Program-made: the position numbers and the translations under genes
The notes under the pieces: generated by a model
What the model saw: only the letters and a program-made list of their open reading frames with translations
Told to the model about the DNA's origin: nothing
The model's database searches: none
Shown here: piece after piece, positions 1 to 13,600 of the stretch
How the letters are laid out: each line of letters begins with the position of its first letter
Position numbering within the stretch: the stretch's first letter is position 1
NCBI GenBank assembly: GCA_036320915.1
Contig: JAXBDG010000019.1
Coordinates: 682,001 to 746,000, forward strand
Length of the DNA: 64,000 nt
Origin: Linnemannia elongata
Lineage: Eukaryota; Mortierellomycota; Mortierellomycetes; Mortierellales; Mortierellaceae
Direction of reading: 5' to 3'

Positions 1-1804
1 AACTGGCCGCCGTAGGAGGGCTGCATAATGTAGAACAAGCTGGGGTTCCAGTCCTTGTAACGCTGATCCGATCCGAGATCGTTGATCCAGACAATAATGT
101 TCTTTTCCTCTGACTTGTCGCGCACGTCAAACACGCCCTGAGGCTCGTCAGAACCTGCAGCGTTGCCGCCCTCGGTGTTTCCAATGTCTGTCAGCAAGTC
201 AATTGCCTTTTTGCTTGACACGCCCACAGTTGCAAGGGAGGAAAGTGCGTTGCGTTCCCTGCGAATAAGGCGAAGCAAGCTACGTTGTGTTTATGATCAA
301 GAAATATCAAAAGTTAATATCAGTAATGGAGGGAGCAGCAATTTGAAACGTAGCACTCGCATGAAGAAAAGCTCGTACTTAAAGGGGTTCATCTTGTGCT
401 GTGGAACGAGCTGGTTGTTGAGCCAGACTCTGGCACGGTCATCACGGCTCGACAAAGCGTTAGCCTGGAACGCCTCTCTGAAGGTTTCGTTGATAGAGAT
501 CTTGGAGATATCCCGCTGGTACTTGGGGAAATCCTGCGCGATCCCGACAAGAGTCCTCAATGGGTCCTCCGACTGCAGGACAAACTGAGCAGTGGCCACA
601 TCCAAGTCTATTCATATTGCCAGAATATGGTAAGTCATGGGTACTGCTACGCTCCTTCCATCACTGAATAAGAACGGTATCAAATGTTGCATTACCTCCG
701 AGATCTTGTTCTCTGACGGGCTCCACTGTAGGGACCTTATCACCAAAGAGTCCCTGTCCTGAAGTACCCCTGAAGACCGTCTGTCCTGATGAACTGGAGT
801 CATCAGAGTGGCCGAGATCACGGTCGTCAATGACAATGTAGTCAGTACTCTTCAAAGCAAGCTCGACTCCATATCCCGACAATGTCAGAGGAGCCTCCGT
901 CGAAGTCTTTATTGAGGGGCGATAGCGGATCGAGTATTGGAGTCCGTAGTCCCGAGCAAGGGTGTCCAAATACTGTCTGAACTTTGTAAACTCGGGGTCG
1001 TAGACGTCTGCATACAAGATTGTAAACAGACTGGGATCCTGAGTCGATGACTGGACGTGGTCAAGGTCCATGGTGGATGGCTTGGACTTTGATCTGCATC
1101 CAAAAATAGATTCATCCAGATTGTTAGCCAGACGCGCAAAATAATTTAAATGCTTCTCATGATCATGGTACAGTAACACTTACTGTTTGGCAAAAGATTC
1201 CAATCCTCCGGCAACAATGGTCTGCAACTCGGACAGGTTACAGATCTGACGATCATACCAGTCGACCCAAACGCCACAGTTGTCATCAAAGTTAGACTTC
1301 AAGATCCTATCAGGCGCAATGGTCGAGTTGTAAAGATGGTAGTGTGCCTGGATCCAGGGGGCAGCGGTGTGCATGGCAAGAGACCACTTCAAGGTCGAGA
1401 GTGCGTTGTTTTGAACGTGCCCCTGTGTCTGAATGATATCCAAACTCTTTTGGTAGAGATCCTTTTGCGACTTAATACCGTCCAAAAAGGTCTTGTCGGT
1501 CAATTGACGCATCAATGGAAAGTAGGCAGTCTTGTTCTCCACAGCCACGGCTTCCCTACACGACAGAATGTCGCAAAAAGTACAGGGTCAGCTCTGTTTT
1601 CAGATAACCATTAATCACTTGGCACTTTTATGAAAGCATTGGTTGATGTTCTTACAAAATCTCGAGGAGCAAGGGTGGTGCTGCCCAGTTGGTATGGATG
1701 GAGGCCTGGATGGGAGGTGGGGGTGCAAAGTCGGCCATGGCTTGCATGGCGACGAAAGCCAAGGCCAGGACAGAAGTCAGCATGGTGAATGCAGCGGCAC
1801 GCAT
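1..1804 (-). CDS. UGGT: UDP-glucose:glycoprotein glucosyltransferase (UGGT), N-terminal part, truncated by window edge
   Basis: Exons read on the minus strand: 1804-1656, 1555-1184, 1093-696, 607-379, 279-<1, all with GT-AG borders and continuous frame (about 475 codons present). UGGT is the ER folding sensor that re-glucosylates N-glycans of misfolded glycoproteins. The start at 1804 gives a hydrophobic signal peptide (MLTSVLALAFVAMQAMA). The following exons match the family's thioredoxin-like sensor region: LLLEILEAVAVENKTAYFP, SLAMHTAAPWIQAHYHLY, ATAQFVLQSEDPLRTLV, WLNNQLVPQHKMNPF and LLRLIRRERNAL are familiar UGGT segments. The C-terminal GT24 catalytic domain lies beyond position 1, so activity cannot be judged here. 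The gene is divergent from the pyridoxal kinase gene and shares a ~650 bp intergenic region with it. Family assignment is strong; exact exon ends are by eye. Confidence 0.9.
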
Positions 1805-2451
1805 CGAAAAGATGAAGGTGTGCTTTTTCTTTCTTCCTTTCTAGGGTTTCCTGCTTGTCGGCGACGGATGGGGATGTTGAAGAGGAGACGCGTAAGGATG
1901 ACGAGAGATAAAGAGGGGTAAAAGGAAAAGAAAGGTCGAGGAAGGAGAGGGGTGCGTGGAGAGAAACTGTTGGCTCAACTGCCGTCCTCTTTTATCAGTG
2001 ACTGTTGACCGATCAATTGGACGCGTTTCGCATAGAGTTTGCACCGTTTTGATGGTCCCTGAGTACGAGGGTACCATCGATTGATCAAAGGGGGCCAATG
2101 CTCCCTTCCCTCCCTCCTTTTTCTTCCTTTTACCCAACTTCCACTCGACAGCATCCATTGATTGATCACACAGGCAGGCGTCATATTGACCATAAACACC
2201 AAGTCTTACCCATGGCACAGGTCTTGCAGTGAGCGCAAGAGGGGTGAGACCTGTCCTCTCTTTCCCTTCCTCTTCTTCGCTCGATAGTGTAGCCATGTAG
2301 CTGGATCGCAGGACTTGCGATTCGACGGAGTTCCTTATTAAAGTCTGAACAAGAGAAAAAACGAGTGTTCAACCTTTTGACTGCGGGGACGGAGACATAA
2401 AAACGACATCTCTTCTTTCCTTCCTTCCTTCTTCACATCAACTCTCCACAA
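1805..2451. other. Divergent intergenic/promoter region between UGGT and pyridoxal kinase
   Basis: About 650 bp with no convincing gene. It has CT-rich runs on both flanks (for example 2101-2130 and 2411-2432) typical of upstream regions in this genome. The palindrome TGATCA occurs inside the repeated string ATTGATCA near 2079 and 2160, perhaps a binding site (inference only). Short open frames here are low-complexity. Confidence 0.5.
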
Positions 2452-4002
2452 ATGACCAGCCGGCGAGTCCTGAGCATCCAGTCGCACATCGTCTCTGGCT
2501 ACTGCGGGAACAAGGCTGCAACCTTCCCTCTCCAGCTCCTCGGCTTCGACGTCGATGTCATGAACACCGTCAACTTCTCCAACCACACCGGTTCGTTTGC
2601 ATTCCTTTTGACCTCTTAACACATTCGGTTTTTCTGAATGATTTGCATGGCAGACCCAATGGTACCAACCAAGGACGGTAGCTAACCAAGGTATCGTTTT
2701 TCCCTCTTTCGTCCTTTCTCTTTCTCAGGATACCCTTCATGGACAGGAGAGAAGGCAACAGGAGAACAGCTCACAAAGCTTTTTGAGGGGTTACAGACCA
2801 GCGGCCTGGTCGATTACACACATATTCTGACAGGCAATTAAATACACTGCATGGCAGATTACTCTCGCGTGGTCACCACCCCCAAGTTCTAAGCAATGGC
2901 CGCTTGACCTATCCCCCTATCAATCGACGTTTTATTAACGATTTTTTTACATATGCCTGTTCTTGACGATTTTAGGATACATTGGAAGTTCTCAGAACCT
3001 GGCGGCTGTGACGGACATCGTTGCCAAGCTTGAGGATCATGGAAACCCTTTCTTTGGTATGTAGTGTGGATCTAGTTCTGGACACTACTTATCAATTGCT
3101 CCGTCTACTACGTTACTTACGTTTCATTGAACTTTTTTCTAGTGCTGGATCCGGTTATGGGCGACAACGGTCAACTCTATGTCCAGCCGGATGTGATCCC
3201 TCTCTACAAGAAGCTTATGAAATTCGCCAAGGCCATTACTCCAAACCAATTCGAAGCTGAGTACGTTCTCATCTGCCTTCAACTGACGCTTTTCCCTCTA
3301 CAACGTTCTTGGAGGCAATTAAGCTAACTACTGTGAAAAACTACTATAATATTTAGGGTCCTGGCAGACAAAAAGGTCACGGATGTGAGATCGTGCATGG
3401 AAGTCATTGATATCCTGCATGACGCAGGAGTGGAGAACGTTGTCATCACGTCCGTCTCTCTTCTCCCTAGCGATGTTGCTGCCCACCAAGCCGTCGGACA
3501 GAATGGAGCCACAAGCAATGGAGCAAGCAAGAGGGAGGAGGCTGAAGAAGAGTCCATGTACTGTGTCTGTAGCAACCGGCGCTCAAAGGACGATACCCCA
3601 AGGGTGTTTGCAATTGGATTTCCTACCTACGACGGATACTTTACAGGAACAGGAGACTTGTTTTCGGCCCTGCTAGTCGCAAGATTAGACGAGGCTGTTC
3701 AGCAAGAGGCTGGATCCAGTCTGGAGGGTCAGGAGAAATCAGCCCCAGTCACCAACGGACATCTAGGAGCAAGGAAGGAAACGGCACTGTCGAGAGCGTG
3801 CATCAAGGTTGTAGCTACGATGCGTGCGGTCGTGTTGAGGACCTATCAGGCTCAGAAGGGATCCACTGGGCGATCATTGGACAGGACTCTGGCATCTTCG
3901 GCGGCGGTGGTCAAGAGATGTGAGCTTCAGTTGATCCAAAGCAAGAGGGATATTGAGCAGCCAGAGGAGAGTGATGTGGAAGTCATTGAGCTGAGGAGGT
4001 AG
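2452..4002 (+). CDS. PDXK: Pyridoxal kinase (ribokinase-like)
   Basis: Exons 2452-2590, 2729-2833, 2976-3056, 3143-3260, 3357-4002 give a 362-residue protein. It phosphorylates pyridoxal, pyridoxine and pyridoxamine with ATP in the cytosolic vitamin B6 salvage pathway. Visible signatures are [19 protein letters not shown] at the N terminus (substrate loop), [20 protein letters not shown], the [14 protein letters not shown] strand-loop, TPNQFEAE, and near residues 213-228 the ribokinase anion-hole/catalytic loop [14 protein letters not shown] with the catalytic Asp. The chosen ATG is the first and places the conserved [10 protein letters not shown] block at residue 8, as in the family. The second intron (2834-2975) starts with GC rather than GT. 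A Gly/Ser/Glu-rich insert lies between the ATP-binding strands and the GTGD loop. The C terminus has a charged tail longer than in animal enzymes. Confidence 0.93.
2834..2975 (+). other. GC-AG intron in the pyridoxal kinase gene
   Basis: The upstream exon ends ...CTGACAG and the intron begins GCAATT; it ends TTTTAG. The junction joins ACA G|GA TAC ATT in frame to give LTGYIGS, the conserved kinase segment. Without splicing, TAA follows within three codons, and no nearby GT keeps the frame. This is the noncanonical GC-AG class (consensus AG|GCAAGT). Confidence 0.8.
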
Positions 4003-5164
4003 AGAAGGAAAAGTGGCAGATGAGATATATAGACTTGGATATAATAACATAGACTCCATACATTATAAAGAAATACGTTCATTTATCGAATTGCTTGGTA
4101 TATATGCAAAGTGAATGGTCGATGCCAATATACCCCAGGTTTAGGTTGCACCAGACAGAAGAGACAGACAGAGAGAGAGAGAGACAGCCATCACAGAGTT
4201 TGATTGATTTGGTGTGTCTCTCTCTTGACGAAAAATTCAACGTTGCTTGTTTCGCCTTGTTCCGGAATGACGATCAATGCATTTGTGCGATCGTTCTTAC
4301 TGGTGGGAATCTGTAGATGCGGGGTTGGTCCATGCTCTTCTTGCTTGTCTTCCCTGACTTTTGTTAATTTTTTGCTTATTTACTTACTTCCTTGCATTGT
4401 TCTGCAGTGCGACTGCCGTTTTGGCGTTCCCTTCTTTTGACGGCATGGAAGCACGAAATTGACACGGTCCGCGGGATTACAGCCATTCTTTTTTTTGAAG
4501 AAGAGCAGCCGACTCTTTGGAGCTGATTACCGTTCATTCTTCTTTTTTTGTCTGTTCTGTTCTCTTTCTTCTTCATTCCTCTGAACCTTCTTTAACTCTC
4601 TTCTCCATTACTACTACCCTTCTACTATTCCCCTCCCCCTTCATTTTACCCTTACATATCACCACAGTGTATCCTACTCACACAAATACCCTCCCTTGCT
4701 CATTCCCTCCCTCCCTCCCTCATTCACTCATCTCTCAAAAACCCATTCGCACATCGCCCAAACCCATCACTCCTGATCTCACAATATTATTCTCATTCAC
4801 CCGACCTCTTCCTACTGCATACCTCGCAATCGCACTTTTCTTTTCACTTTTCCTTATTCTTTTTGAGGGCTCATCCGTCATACGTTAACATTGACTTGGA
4901 TTCGCCCCACACCTCCGAGTAATGGTAATGCAGTGATAGGGGGTGCAGCCAACGCATGCACAGGCTTCATATCAACGAACTATGCTCCCCAACCGGTCAC
5001 ATAGAGAGAAAAAAAAATTTGGTGGCGCTGGCCGACAGAGCCCATTTTTTTTTTTTTTTTTTTTTTTGCAAAGCAACGGCAAGGGCAATCAAGTGCTGAC
5101 CGACACTCCGACAAACTTCTTCCATTACTTTTATGAAAAACTAGTCGGTTGTTTGAACAACCAG
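4003..5164 (+). other. Intergenic region and putative promoter/5' UTR of the class C GPCR gene
   Basis: About 1.16 kb without a supported gene. It contains a GA microsatellite near 4167-4183, long CT-rich tracts at 4551-4740 that read open in one frame but are low complexity, and a poly-T run of about 23 at 5046-5067. An ATG at 4943 is in frame with the receptor start at 5165, but the frame passes through the poly-T run, so it is more likely 5' UTR. Confidence 0.45.
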
Positions 5165-8100
5165 ATGCCATCATTGAGCGCGCCTATACCTCGACATGAG
5201 GCCACGATAGCGTCGCAACCACACGGTCATTGTTTCGAAAGCCGTTCGTCACCATCATCAAGGCATCATCTCCAATTGGACGAAAAAAAAGAGGAAGAGG
5301 AGAAGCAAGGAGATAAGGAGCAGGAGCAAACCAGGAGTATCATTCAGCAACAACAACAACAACCCACGACGTCGGTATCCCAGCCACAACGAGGTCATCG
5401 TGCTAGTCGTCATCACTCATGGCTTCACTCGGTTATTCGAGTGGCACTTTTCCTGGCATGGACATCATTCACTGTTCTCACAGTTGTCGAAGCCGGTAAC
5501 GAGGGTGATATCTTTGAGGACCTGCCGCTCATGGACAGCATCTATCCATCCCACCCTACCTTACCGACTACTAAGCCGCCTTCAGCACCACCCCAATCGC
5601 CAGCCAATATCACCCAACCAATGTCTCCTACGAACCCAATCATCGACCTGGATCATGTCACCAACGACGACCACGACTCCCCGTACGACCCGCCATATCA
5701 GATTCCAGGACTTACTCACGAAGAGTTTGACCAAACTTGGTATGGTGCGGCCAATACTATCAAGATCGGAATTCTCTTGCCTTTTTCCCCCAGCGTACAG
5801 TTTCCATACATGACCCCTCTCTCCAGGATCAGCTTGAGCGTATGTCTAAGTACCCTTTTCTTTTATTACACTCTATTGCATTGTCTACCATGGCGACAAT
5901 GGGACTAACGACTTTATTTTGCCTTTTTGTCACCCTAACGATTGTAGGTCCTGAGAATGGCCGTTAGAGACATGAACGACCAAAAAGTTATACCTGGTAA
6001 GAAATTGAGACCTCTTTATGACTAATGTCATCCTTCCATGACATCAACTGTTTTTTAACACCCTGCACTTACTATGTGAGTAGGAATGAATTTATCCTTG
6101 GTCGTTCGTGACAGTCAACAGCATATACCCGGAACGAACGTGTCAGGCGGAGCGGCCGCCATTTCTGCCACCACGCGGATACTTAACCTTGGTGTAAAGT
6201 TCTTTGATTCTTAGAATATTCACCGATGTCTTCTTGGGGCGTTTTGCTCATGAAAGAGCCATCGACTAAAATCTTCTCCAATATCCCTCTCTCTCATTAG
6301 GTCGGAGGTGTTATTGGAGACATCGCTTCAGACCTTACGACCGCAGAGGCCATCATGACCTCCAGTGTGGGAGTCCCTCAATGTTCTTTCGCTTCTTGTA
6401 AGTTCTACCTTTTCATGTACACTACCCGCCGAGATACCTGCATTTTCAGGGGGGAAGTGCTCAATGCATCGCTGACGGTTCTTCTGTTCCCCCACCATTG
6501 CTAATTAGTTCAATCCTTTTCTCGTGCGGATATTTTAGATAACATGGACACGACGCTGCTGTCGAACTTTGTGTACTTGTTTCGCACGGTACCTGGAGTT
6601 ACAAAGTACATTGAGTCACTGGCGATGGTGGTCAAGCACTACAAGTGGACCAAGGTGTCCATCATACATACATCTGACATTCCTGGAATCATAAGTAAAG
6701 CAGAGCGGTGGTGGTTTAACATGATGTTGAAATGAGAACTGACTGGTCTTATATTTAACATGGCTTTCCTTTCCTTATGACATGCTCTCGTTAGGCGAGA
6801 AAGCCTTTTCGGCTGTGTGCGCCACAGGTGACATTGAGGTGACGAGGTTTCCGATACCGTTACCTCAGGGCAAGGATATCCTTGAAGTTGCCCGCAGTGT
6901 CATCCGGAACGTCAAATACTCGGATACACGGATCCATATCCTTGCTGCACCCCGCCCTGTACAAATTCCCCTCTTGAATGCCATCAGGTACATAATGAGC
7001 AATCACTTTTTTTCTTGAAGCACACTAGGGTGGACCAAAGCACAACTTTGCACGAATCAGCAAAGGGGTGTCTCTAACATTCATTTCTAAAAACGTTCAA
7101 AAAAACAATAGAGACATTGGATTGTTTCATCGCGACCATGTGTGGATGACCACGATCGATCTCACAGATTCACTTAGTCGACTCGACAAGCCTTCTGACT
7201 TTAATGGGTTAATTATGGCCGATGCGCTTTGGGATATGCCTGGCGTTCCGGAGTACGATAGGTTCGTGAACAATTGGGGGGCCCTGAACCCAGATGAGTA
7301 AGTGACTTTTGCAGCGTTTCATAGTTTGTGTAGAGTGAAAAAGGGTTAGTTTGCCTACCGTGGAATGTTGAGAGACTCATAAGTGCATATTATTTATTGC
7401 TTGGATTCTGTCTGCTTTCTAAAGTTACCCAATGTCAGGGTCGCCACAGCTAACATGGCACGAGACCTTTGCGTACACCTGCATTCAAGTCCTCGCCGAG
7501 GCATACAGAGATGTAAGTCCAATAAATATCCGCAATGTGCTTGGAAACCATCTCGCTTAATCACAATAAGAAATGCAGCAGTCGTTGATTTCTTTTCTTG
7601 CTGTGATAAAAAAAATCGTAGCTGGTGGCGAATGCTATGGCATTGACCAACACAACGGCACGGGATCAGTTGTTGCTTGACATCCAACGAGGCAAGCGAA
7701 GCCAGGACCTGACGATGAAGTTTTTGAACTCGAGGAACTACAGCACGCCTGTGGGCACGTTTACAGTCTCTAGACAAGGCGAGGCCCTCAAGCTGTATGT
7801 CGGGTTTTAACATGCATTTTATACCTGTTGCGAGTAAACTGTCCTTGCCCTGAGTGTTATTGAATTTATTTATATTGACGCGACTTGTTTTCTCTTTGAT
7901 CCCTTTTTTTTGGTATAGACCCATATCGATCGCGAGCTTTCAGAACAGTTCCAGTGTGCCGAATGGTAGATCCGTAGGCGACAAGTTGAGCATTTTCAAC
8001 GATATAGTCTTCAATAGCGGGTCCACTTCGCCTCCAAGCGATGTACCGAGCTGGGAAAGTAGGTTGACGAAGCTATTATTATTTTTCTTGGACTGCCTTC

Positions 8101-10625
8101 TGCAAAAAAGAAAAGTGCGCACAGGGGCACGCCTACCCCTCTTTCGATAATAACGCTCCTTTTCAAATGATACCATGTATAGACTTGAGTCCGTCTATTG
8201 ATTCTCCGTTTGGGATTACGATTGTCCTTTTGACGTCACTTTTGATGCTGGCGATCATCATCACGGCCACTATCGTCGTAGTCTTTCGCGAAAACATTGT
8301 CATCAAGTCTGCAAGGTATCGTCTTGTCATTTTCTTTCTCAAATCGCGCTGACTGTCACAATTCTCGACCAACGAGTTCTTGACTAACCCTTCACTTTCT
8401 TTCACATTCGCTCATCTACCATCCACTAGTCCGCTGTTCTGCATCCTCGAGCTGTTCGGACTGGCAGTAACACTGTCATGGATTTACCTTCGAGTAGGCC
8501 AACCATCACAGGCAACCTGTCGAATGGGTCTGATGCTTGTCGTTGTGGGTTTATCGATCAATCTCTCGGCGCTGGTGGTCAAGAACTATAGGATCTACCG
8601 GATCTTTAACAGCGTCAGCGTTATTAACCATGCCGTTTCGAACCGCTACCTCCTCCGCGTCGTCAGCATCCCCGTTGTCATCTCCATCGTACGTCCTTCC
8701 TTTCTTTTTTACTCATTTTATGTATTTTGCTCAACTATTTTTTTTTGGTAGATGTCGATTTGCATGGACGTTCGTGTAACGTATGGTCACTGATTTTTCT
8801 TCCCACATTCGAACAATCATCGTAGATCCCATGTTTGGTCAGATGCTTCTACAAGTACCTGATACCCACCATGATCCGGACGAACGATAACGAGTACTGG
8901 GTCACCTGCTCGCATTCGGACACATCGACTTTTTGGGATATTATTGTGGGAGCCATGCCTATTATCATCAACATCTTTGGGATCTACTTGGCTTTCAAGA
9001 CCCGGAATGTCACACGACTCTGGAACGAGGCTCGGTCTATCGCCATCACCATTTAGTAAGTCCAATCTCAATGGAATAGCGACCTGAAGATAATAACCCA
9101 AGACCATGACGGAGTGGTGTTTTTTGTTGTTTTTTATTGCTAACATGCACACTTTCCCACCTTTTTATATTTCAAGTTTGGTGTCGTTCTTTGTGATAAT
9201 CATCATCATCGTTCAGTCGTTCCCGCTATCGCTCTACAAAGTCACCTACCACGTCACAATCGTTTGCGTCCTCCTCGCAAGTCTGATCGAATACATTATT
9301 CTCTTCTACCCCAAGCTCCGGAACCTCTTCCTCCAACGGCGCGGGCTTCACGTTGCTGCTGGACGGGATGATGATGGGATGGACAGTATCCTTGGAGGCG
9401 TCTCAGCTACCCTCGGGGGTGCTGCCGGTGGTGGAGGAGGAGGAAATGGTGCAAGATTGAGTGCGGCGACTCTGTTGGATGGAGGTGGGGAGGGTGGTAA
9501 GGGTGGTAGGTTTGGAGAGAGGCGGTTTGGATCTGCGGCTGATTTGTTGGGAGGTGGAAATGGTGGTGGTGGTGGAGGAGGAGGGGGATCTGCGCAGGGT
9601 TCGATATCATCAGCGGATATGCAGCAGCAACAGTTGAAGCAGCAGTTGCAACAGGGCCATAATATCTCGGATCTTGTCTCGTCGTATCCGTTTGGGCAGC
9701 TCAATAGTGATGGAGCAGCGCTGCCAATGGTTTCTCCTGTCAATCAATCTACCATGTATGAGCCTTCGTCGACACTCGTCAATCGCGGCGGCAGAAAGGC
9801 TGGTGCTGGTGGCGGTGATCAGCAGAGTGAGATTGACGCCGTCAAGCTACCTGATGCACACCGAGCTTCAGGTCGTTCCACAGGTGTCAATGGAGGAGGA
9901 GGTGCTGCCAGTGCCACCGCTAAAGCAGCAGCGGGAGCAGTTGCCGGTAGCGGCGGAGTCATCCCACCCGCAAAGGGGTACGACACCTTTGTCCGGGACC
10001 GAACCGCAGATATACGAAACAGTCGGGACGCCCAACCTATCGACCTCCATGACGCCCTAATGGTCTCCTCCAACAACCACCGACGGCCGAACGGTGGGCT
10101 GTTATCAGTCTCCGGTGGAGGCGGTGGAGGAGGGGGGCAGGATATGTCGATGTACGACTTTCTGGGCACGAGGAGTGCAGGAGCGTCAGATCGGGATCCG
10201 TACTCGAGGAACAGTAGTGTAGTCGAATATGATGCACTGGGGATGATTAATCGGCTAAGGACTGGGAACCGGAGTCCAAAGCTGTACCCGCTCCAGACTA
10301 ACTATGCTAGTAGTAATGCTGGACCTTATGGTCTCCAGTCCAGCAGACATTCTCTCAAGGAGCGCCGCGTAAGATTTTTTTTTCTTTTTTCTTTCTTACC
10401 CTCCGCTTTTGCGAATGACACATCTGATATTTTTTTTTTCCCTAAAATTTTCTACTTCCAAAATAGACGGACTCGTACACAGTGACCGCGCCAGTACAGA
10501 GACAGCGGTGGTATGTGATGCGGTTCTTGGCACAATGGCGCATGTCCAAGATCATTTTCGTGCCCTACTCCAAGCTCCTCGTCATCGTCGACGTAAGTCA
10601 TGCATGTTTACACCTTTTGGATGCG

Positions 10626-10673
<48 letters not shown>

Positions 10674-13600
10674 GAAAGCGCCTATTTTTTTCTACGTTGG
10701 TGTTCGTACTTACTAATTTTCTTTTGACCATTTTCATGGGCGGGTGCGTAAAAAAAAAAAAAAAGTTGGAGACAGAGAAATCAGAGAGTCTTATCGTCCA
10801 CACGATAGAGAAGGGATACTCGGCATCAGATTACTGGACAACCACAGAGGAGGCTCAGCACATCAATACAACAATCTACCCTACCGACGGGCTTATTGCC
10901 CCAGCACCCTTGCATGGAGGCGCACAACTGCCGCCTATCAAGCCCCACCATCTCTCTCCACATCAGCAGCACCAGCAGCAGGGAGGGAGGTCTACGCTCT
11001 CGCCATTGGCACATCCTTCAGCTCTACCAGGCGCAGATATGGTGACAGGACGGGGACAAGGGCACGTTAAGCCGGCCCTGGCGTCGAACCAAGTTCATCC
11101 CAACATCTTGGCCACTCCGCTTTCCTTGAACCCCAATACCAACAACAGTGGTATGAATCAGGAGCCTCGGCCGTCATTGACGGGTCTAACGGGTCCAGAA
11201 CTGTCGTACCAGATGTCGGATGATACTGTGTTGGCGCCCTTGGATGATGGGCTCTTGATGTCGTCTCTGTCCTCGGTTGCTGCTGTTCAGCCAACGGCGA
11301 CATCGGCAGGTGAGACAATGTCTCCTTTGCATAATAACCTTGCTGAAAATGGTACCAGCGGTAGTGGCAGCGGCAACACAACGATAGTCGGTTCTGTGGG
11401 TGGTGGGGTTGGATCTGCGGCGACGAATGCGAACAGGGTCGCAATTGCACCTGCTGGTGCAACAGGAGGCGCCGTCACCGGTGCCGGATCTGGATCTGGA
11501 CCAGGATCTGGAGTAGAAGGGGATGTGGAGGAAGGCGGATCCAGTGGTTCCTTCCGTCGTCGAATTGGGTCTATCTCAGGGCTCAACAGCAGCGTCCGCC
11601 GTATGTCCAAGTTCCTTGGTTTCCCTGCCCGCAACTCTCTTGATCCCTCTAATAGTGGGATGGGTGTTGCGGGAGGGGAGGAAGGAGGGAGTGCTGATGT
11701 GGATGATACCCAACCGGCTACCAACGGGATCGAACAAGGGATTATCAGTGAACATATCATCCGAGTCATCTCGATCCATAATGAGGTCTGGAGGGTCCAG
11801 TTGCCTGACCCAGATACAATGGACCGATGGATTGAGATTGGACAGCAGATCAAGGACGAAAATTGGATTTCTCGCCCCTTGATCATGAAGGAGAGTTTGG
11901 GGGATAGTGGTGGGAGTAAGTCTGGGGGGACCAAGATGAAGAGAGGTAGTTCGAGTTCTGGAGACGGTTCAGGGGCAAGGGTTGGGAGGGGTGGTGGTGG
12001 TGATGATGGTGGAGGTGGGGTGAATGAGAGTAGTCAGGAGGACAAGTATGAATTTGCACAACGCCCTCCTCGCCGGCCGAGTCAACAGATGATGCAGCAG
12101 CGGTCGTCGTCCTTCCATCCTTTACAACCCATCCCCACCACCATGACTTCGACCTCTTTGGGAGCAGGGCCACATTTCGGACACCAGCACTTGTTACATC
12201 AGGTCCAACCGACTTTTGCGACGTCCTCCTCCTCGGCCGACAACAGCCCTCTAAAGAGGTATAACCCAATGCGGTTCGATAGTGACATGACGGAGACCAG
12301 CTGTGTCACCAACTCTTCTCAGGACACGGAACGGAAGCAGATCCGTGAACAAGCTGCGAGGATTAATCAGGAAATGCGCGCTACCACCCGCTATGTCCCT
12401 CCACTTTTCCGCGGGCTCTTCAAACAGCAGCAGCAGCAGCCACAATCTGCGACGAGCAGTCCGCATCTCAGTGCCACTGATGGCTCGTTCTTGGAGCCTC
12501 CGGGGTCTGGGTCTCCACGTCCAAACTCGCTAGGCCGCCGTTTCAGGAACATCCCCAGTTCATTATCAATGGCACCTTTATCCGCAGCCGCCCAAAAACG
12601 GTTCGGAGTCATTCGTCAAAACTCCTCACGCCTGGGGGGAGATCAACAACAACAAGGTCCTCTGAGCGCCCCACCTATCACCCCTTCCTCCCGCCATCGC
12701 CTCTCCGAATCCTTCCTCCCCGCCCCAGCCTCTCCATCCTCCCCCGTCACCGCCACAACCACTCAAGAAGTCTCTGGAACAGGTGGTCACCGATCGTCAG
12801 AGGAGACGAGTATCCACGACATCCTAGCAGAGACGAACGTTTCTTACGACAAAGGCCAACACGCCGTTTACGAAGATCCCCTCCCGGGACATGAGCACCG
12901 CGGCTGCAGACACTTCAACACCCTTCAGTACAACTACGACGCTCACCGCAACAATATCTCCAAATCCTCCTCCTCCACCACCGCCGCCACCGCCGCCGCC
13001 ACCGCTGCTGCTACCGCCTCCGCTGCCGCCATAACCAACGCGCGACGGAAAAAGATTCTAATGAGGCAGCGGAGACGGCGTTCTGGCGGAACTGTAGGCT
13101 CCGTAGGGACCGGAGCTGGTTTCAACCAAGATGACGACGACGAGGATTTGGATCTGGATCTGGAGTTGGAGTTGGATTTCGAACATTTGGAGAACAACCA
13201 TCATCGTGTCACGGCGGCGAAATCGTCGCCCGAGAGTCCTCAATGGCATTTGACATCTGTCGAGTTGGCCAAGATGGAGGCCGAAAACTTGAAGCGGAAT
13301 AGTCTTGCAAGTGGCGGCGGCTCTGACGGCCTCGGATTAATGCCAGGAGGAGATGGAGTCGGTCGAGGTGTGGATGATATCCGGTCAACGGGGAGTGGTG
13401 GAAGTGGCACCAGCGCGAGAACGGCCCACACAACCTCCGCATCCACCCACTTCAACTTCGCCACCACCACCACCACCACAACCTCATCCTCAGCACCAGC
13501 ATCAACATCTCCAACGCCCAAAACCCTAACTCCAACGACTGGAGGTCCTCCCGGAAACCTCATCAGACCCCCCATAGGCGGAACAAGGTTCTCCAGGTTC

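Noticed and set aside
4943..5164. Upstream in-frame ATG for the GPCR gene
   Set aside because: The extension translates a poly-T run into consecutive Phe residues and lacks protein-like composition; the ATG at 5165 is preferred.
9348..9743. Antisense frames over the Gly-rich GPCR tail
   Set aside because: They encode Pro runs that are the reverse complement of Gly codons; there is no independent signal.
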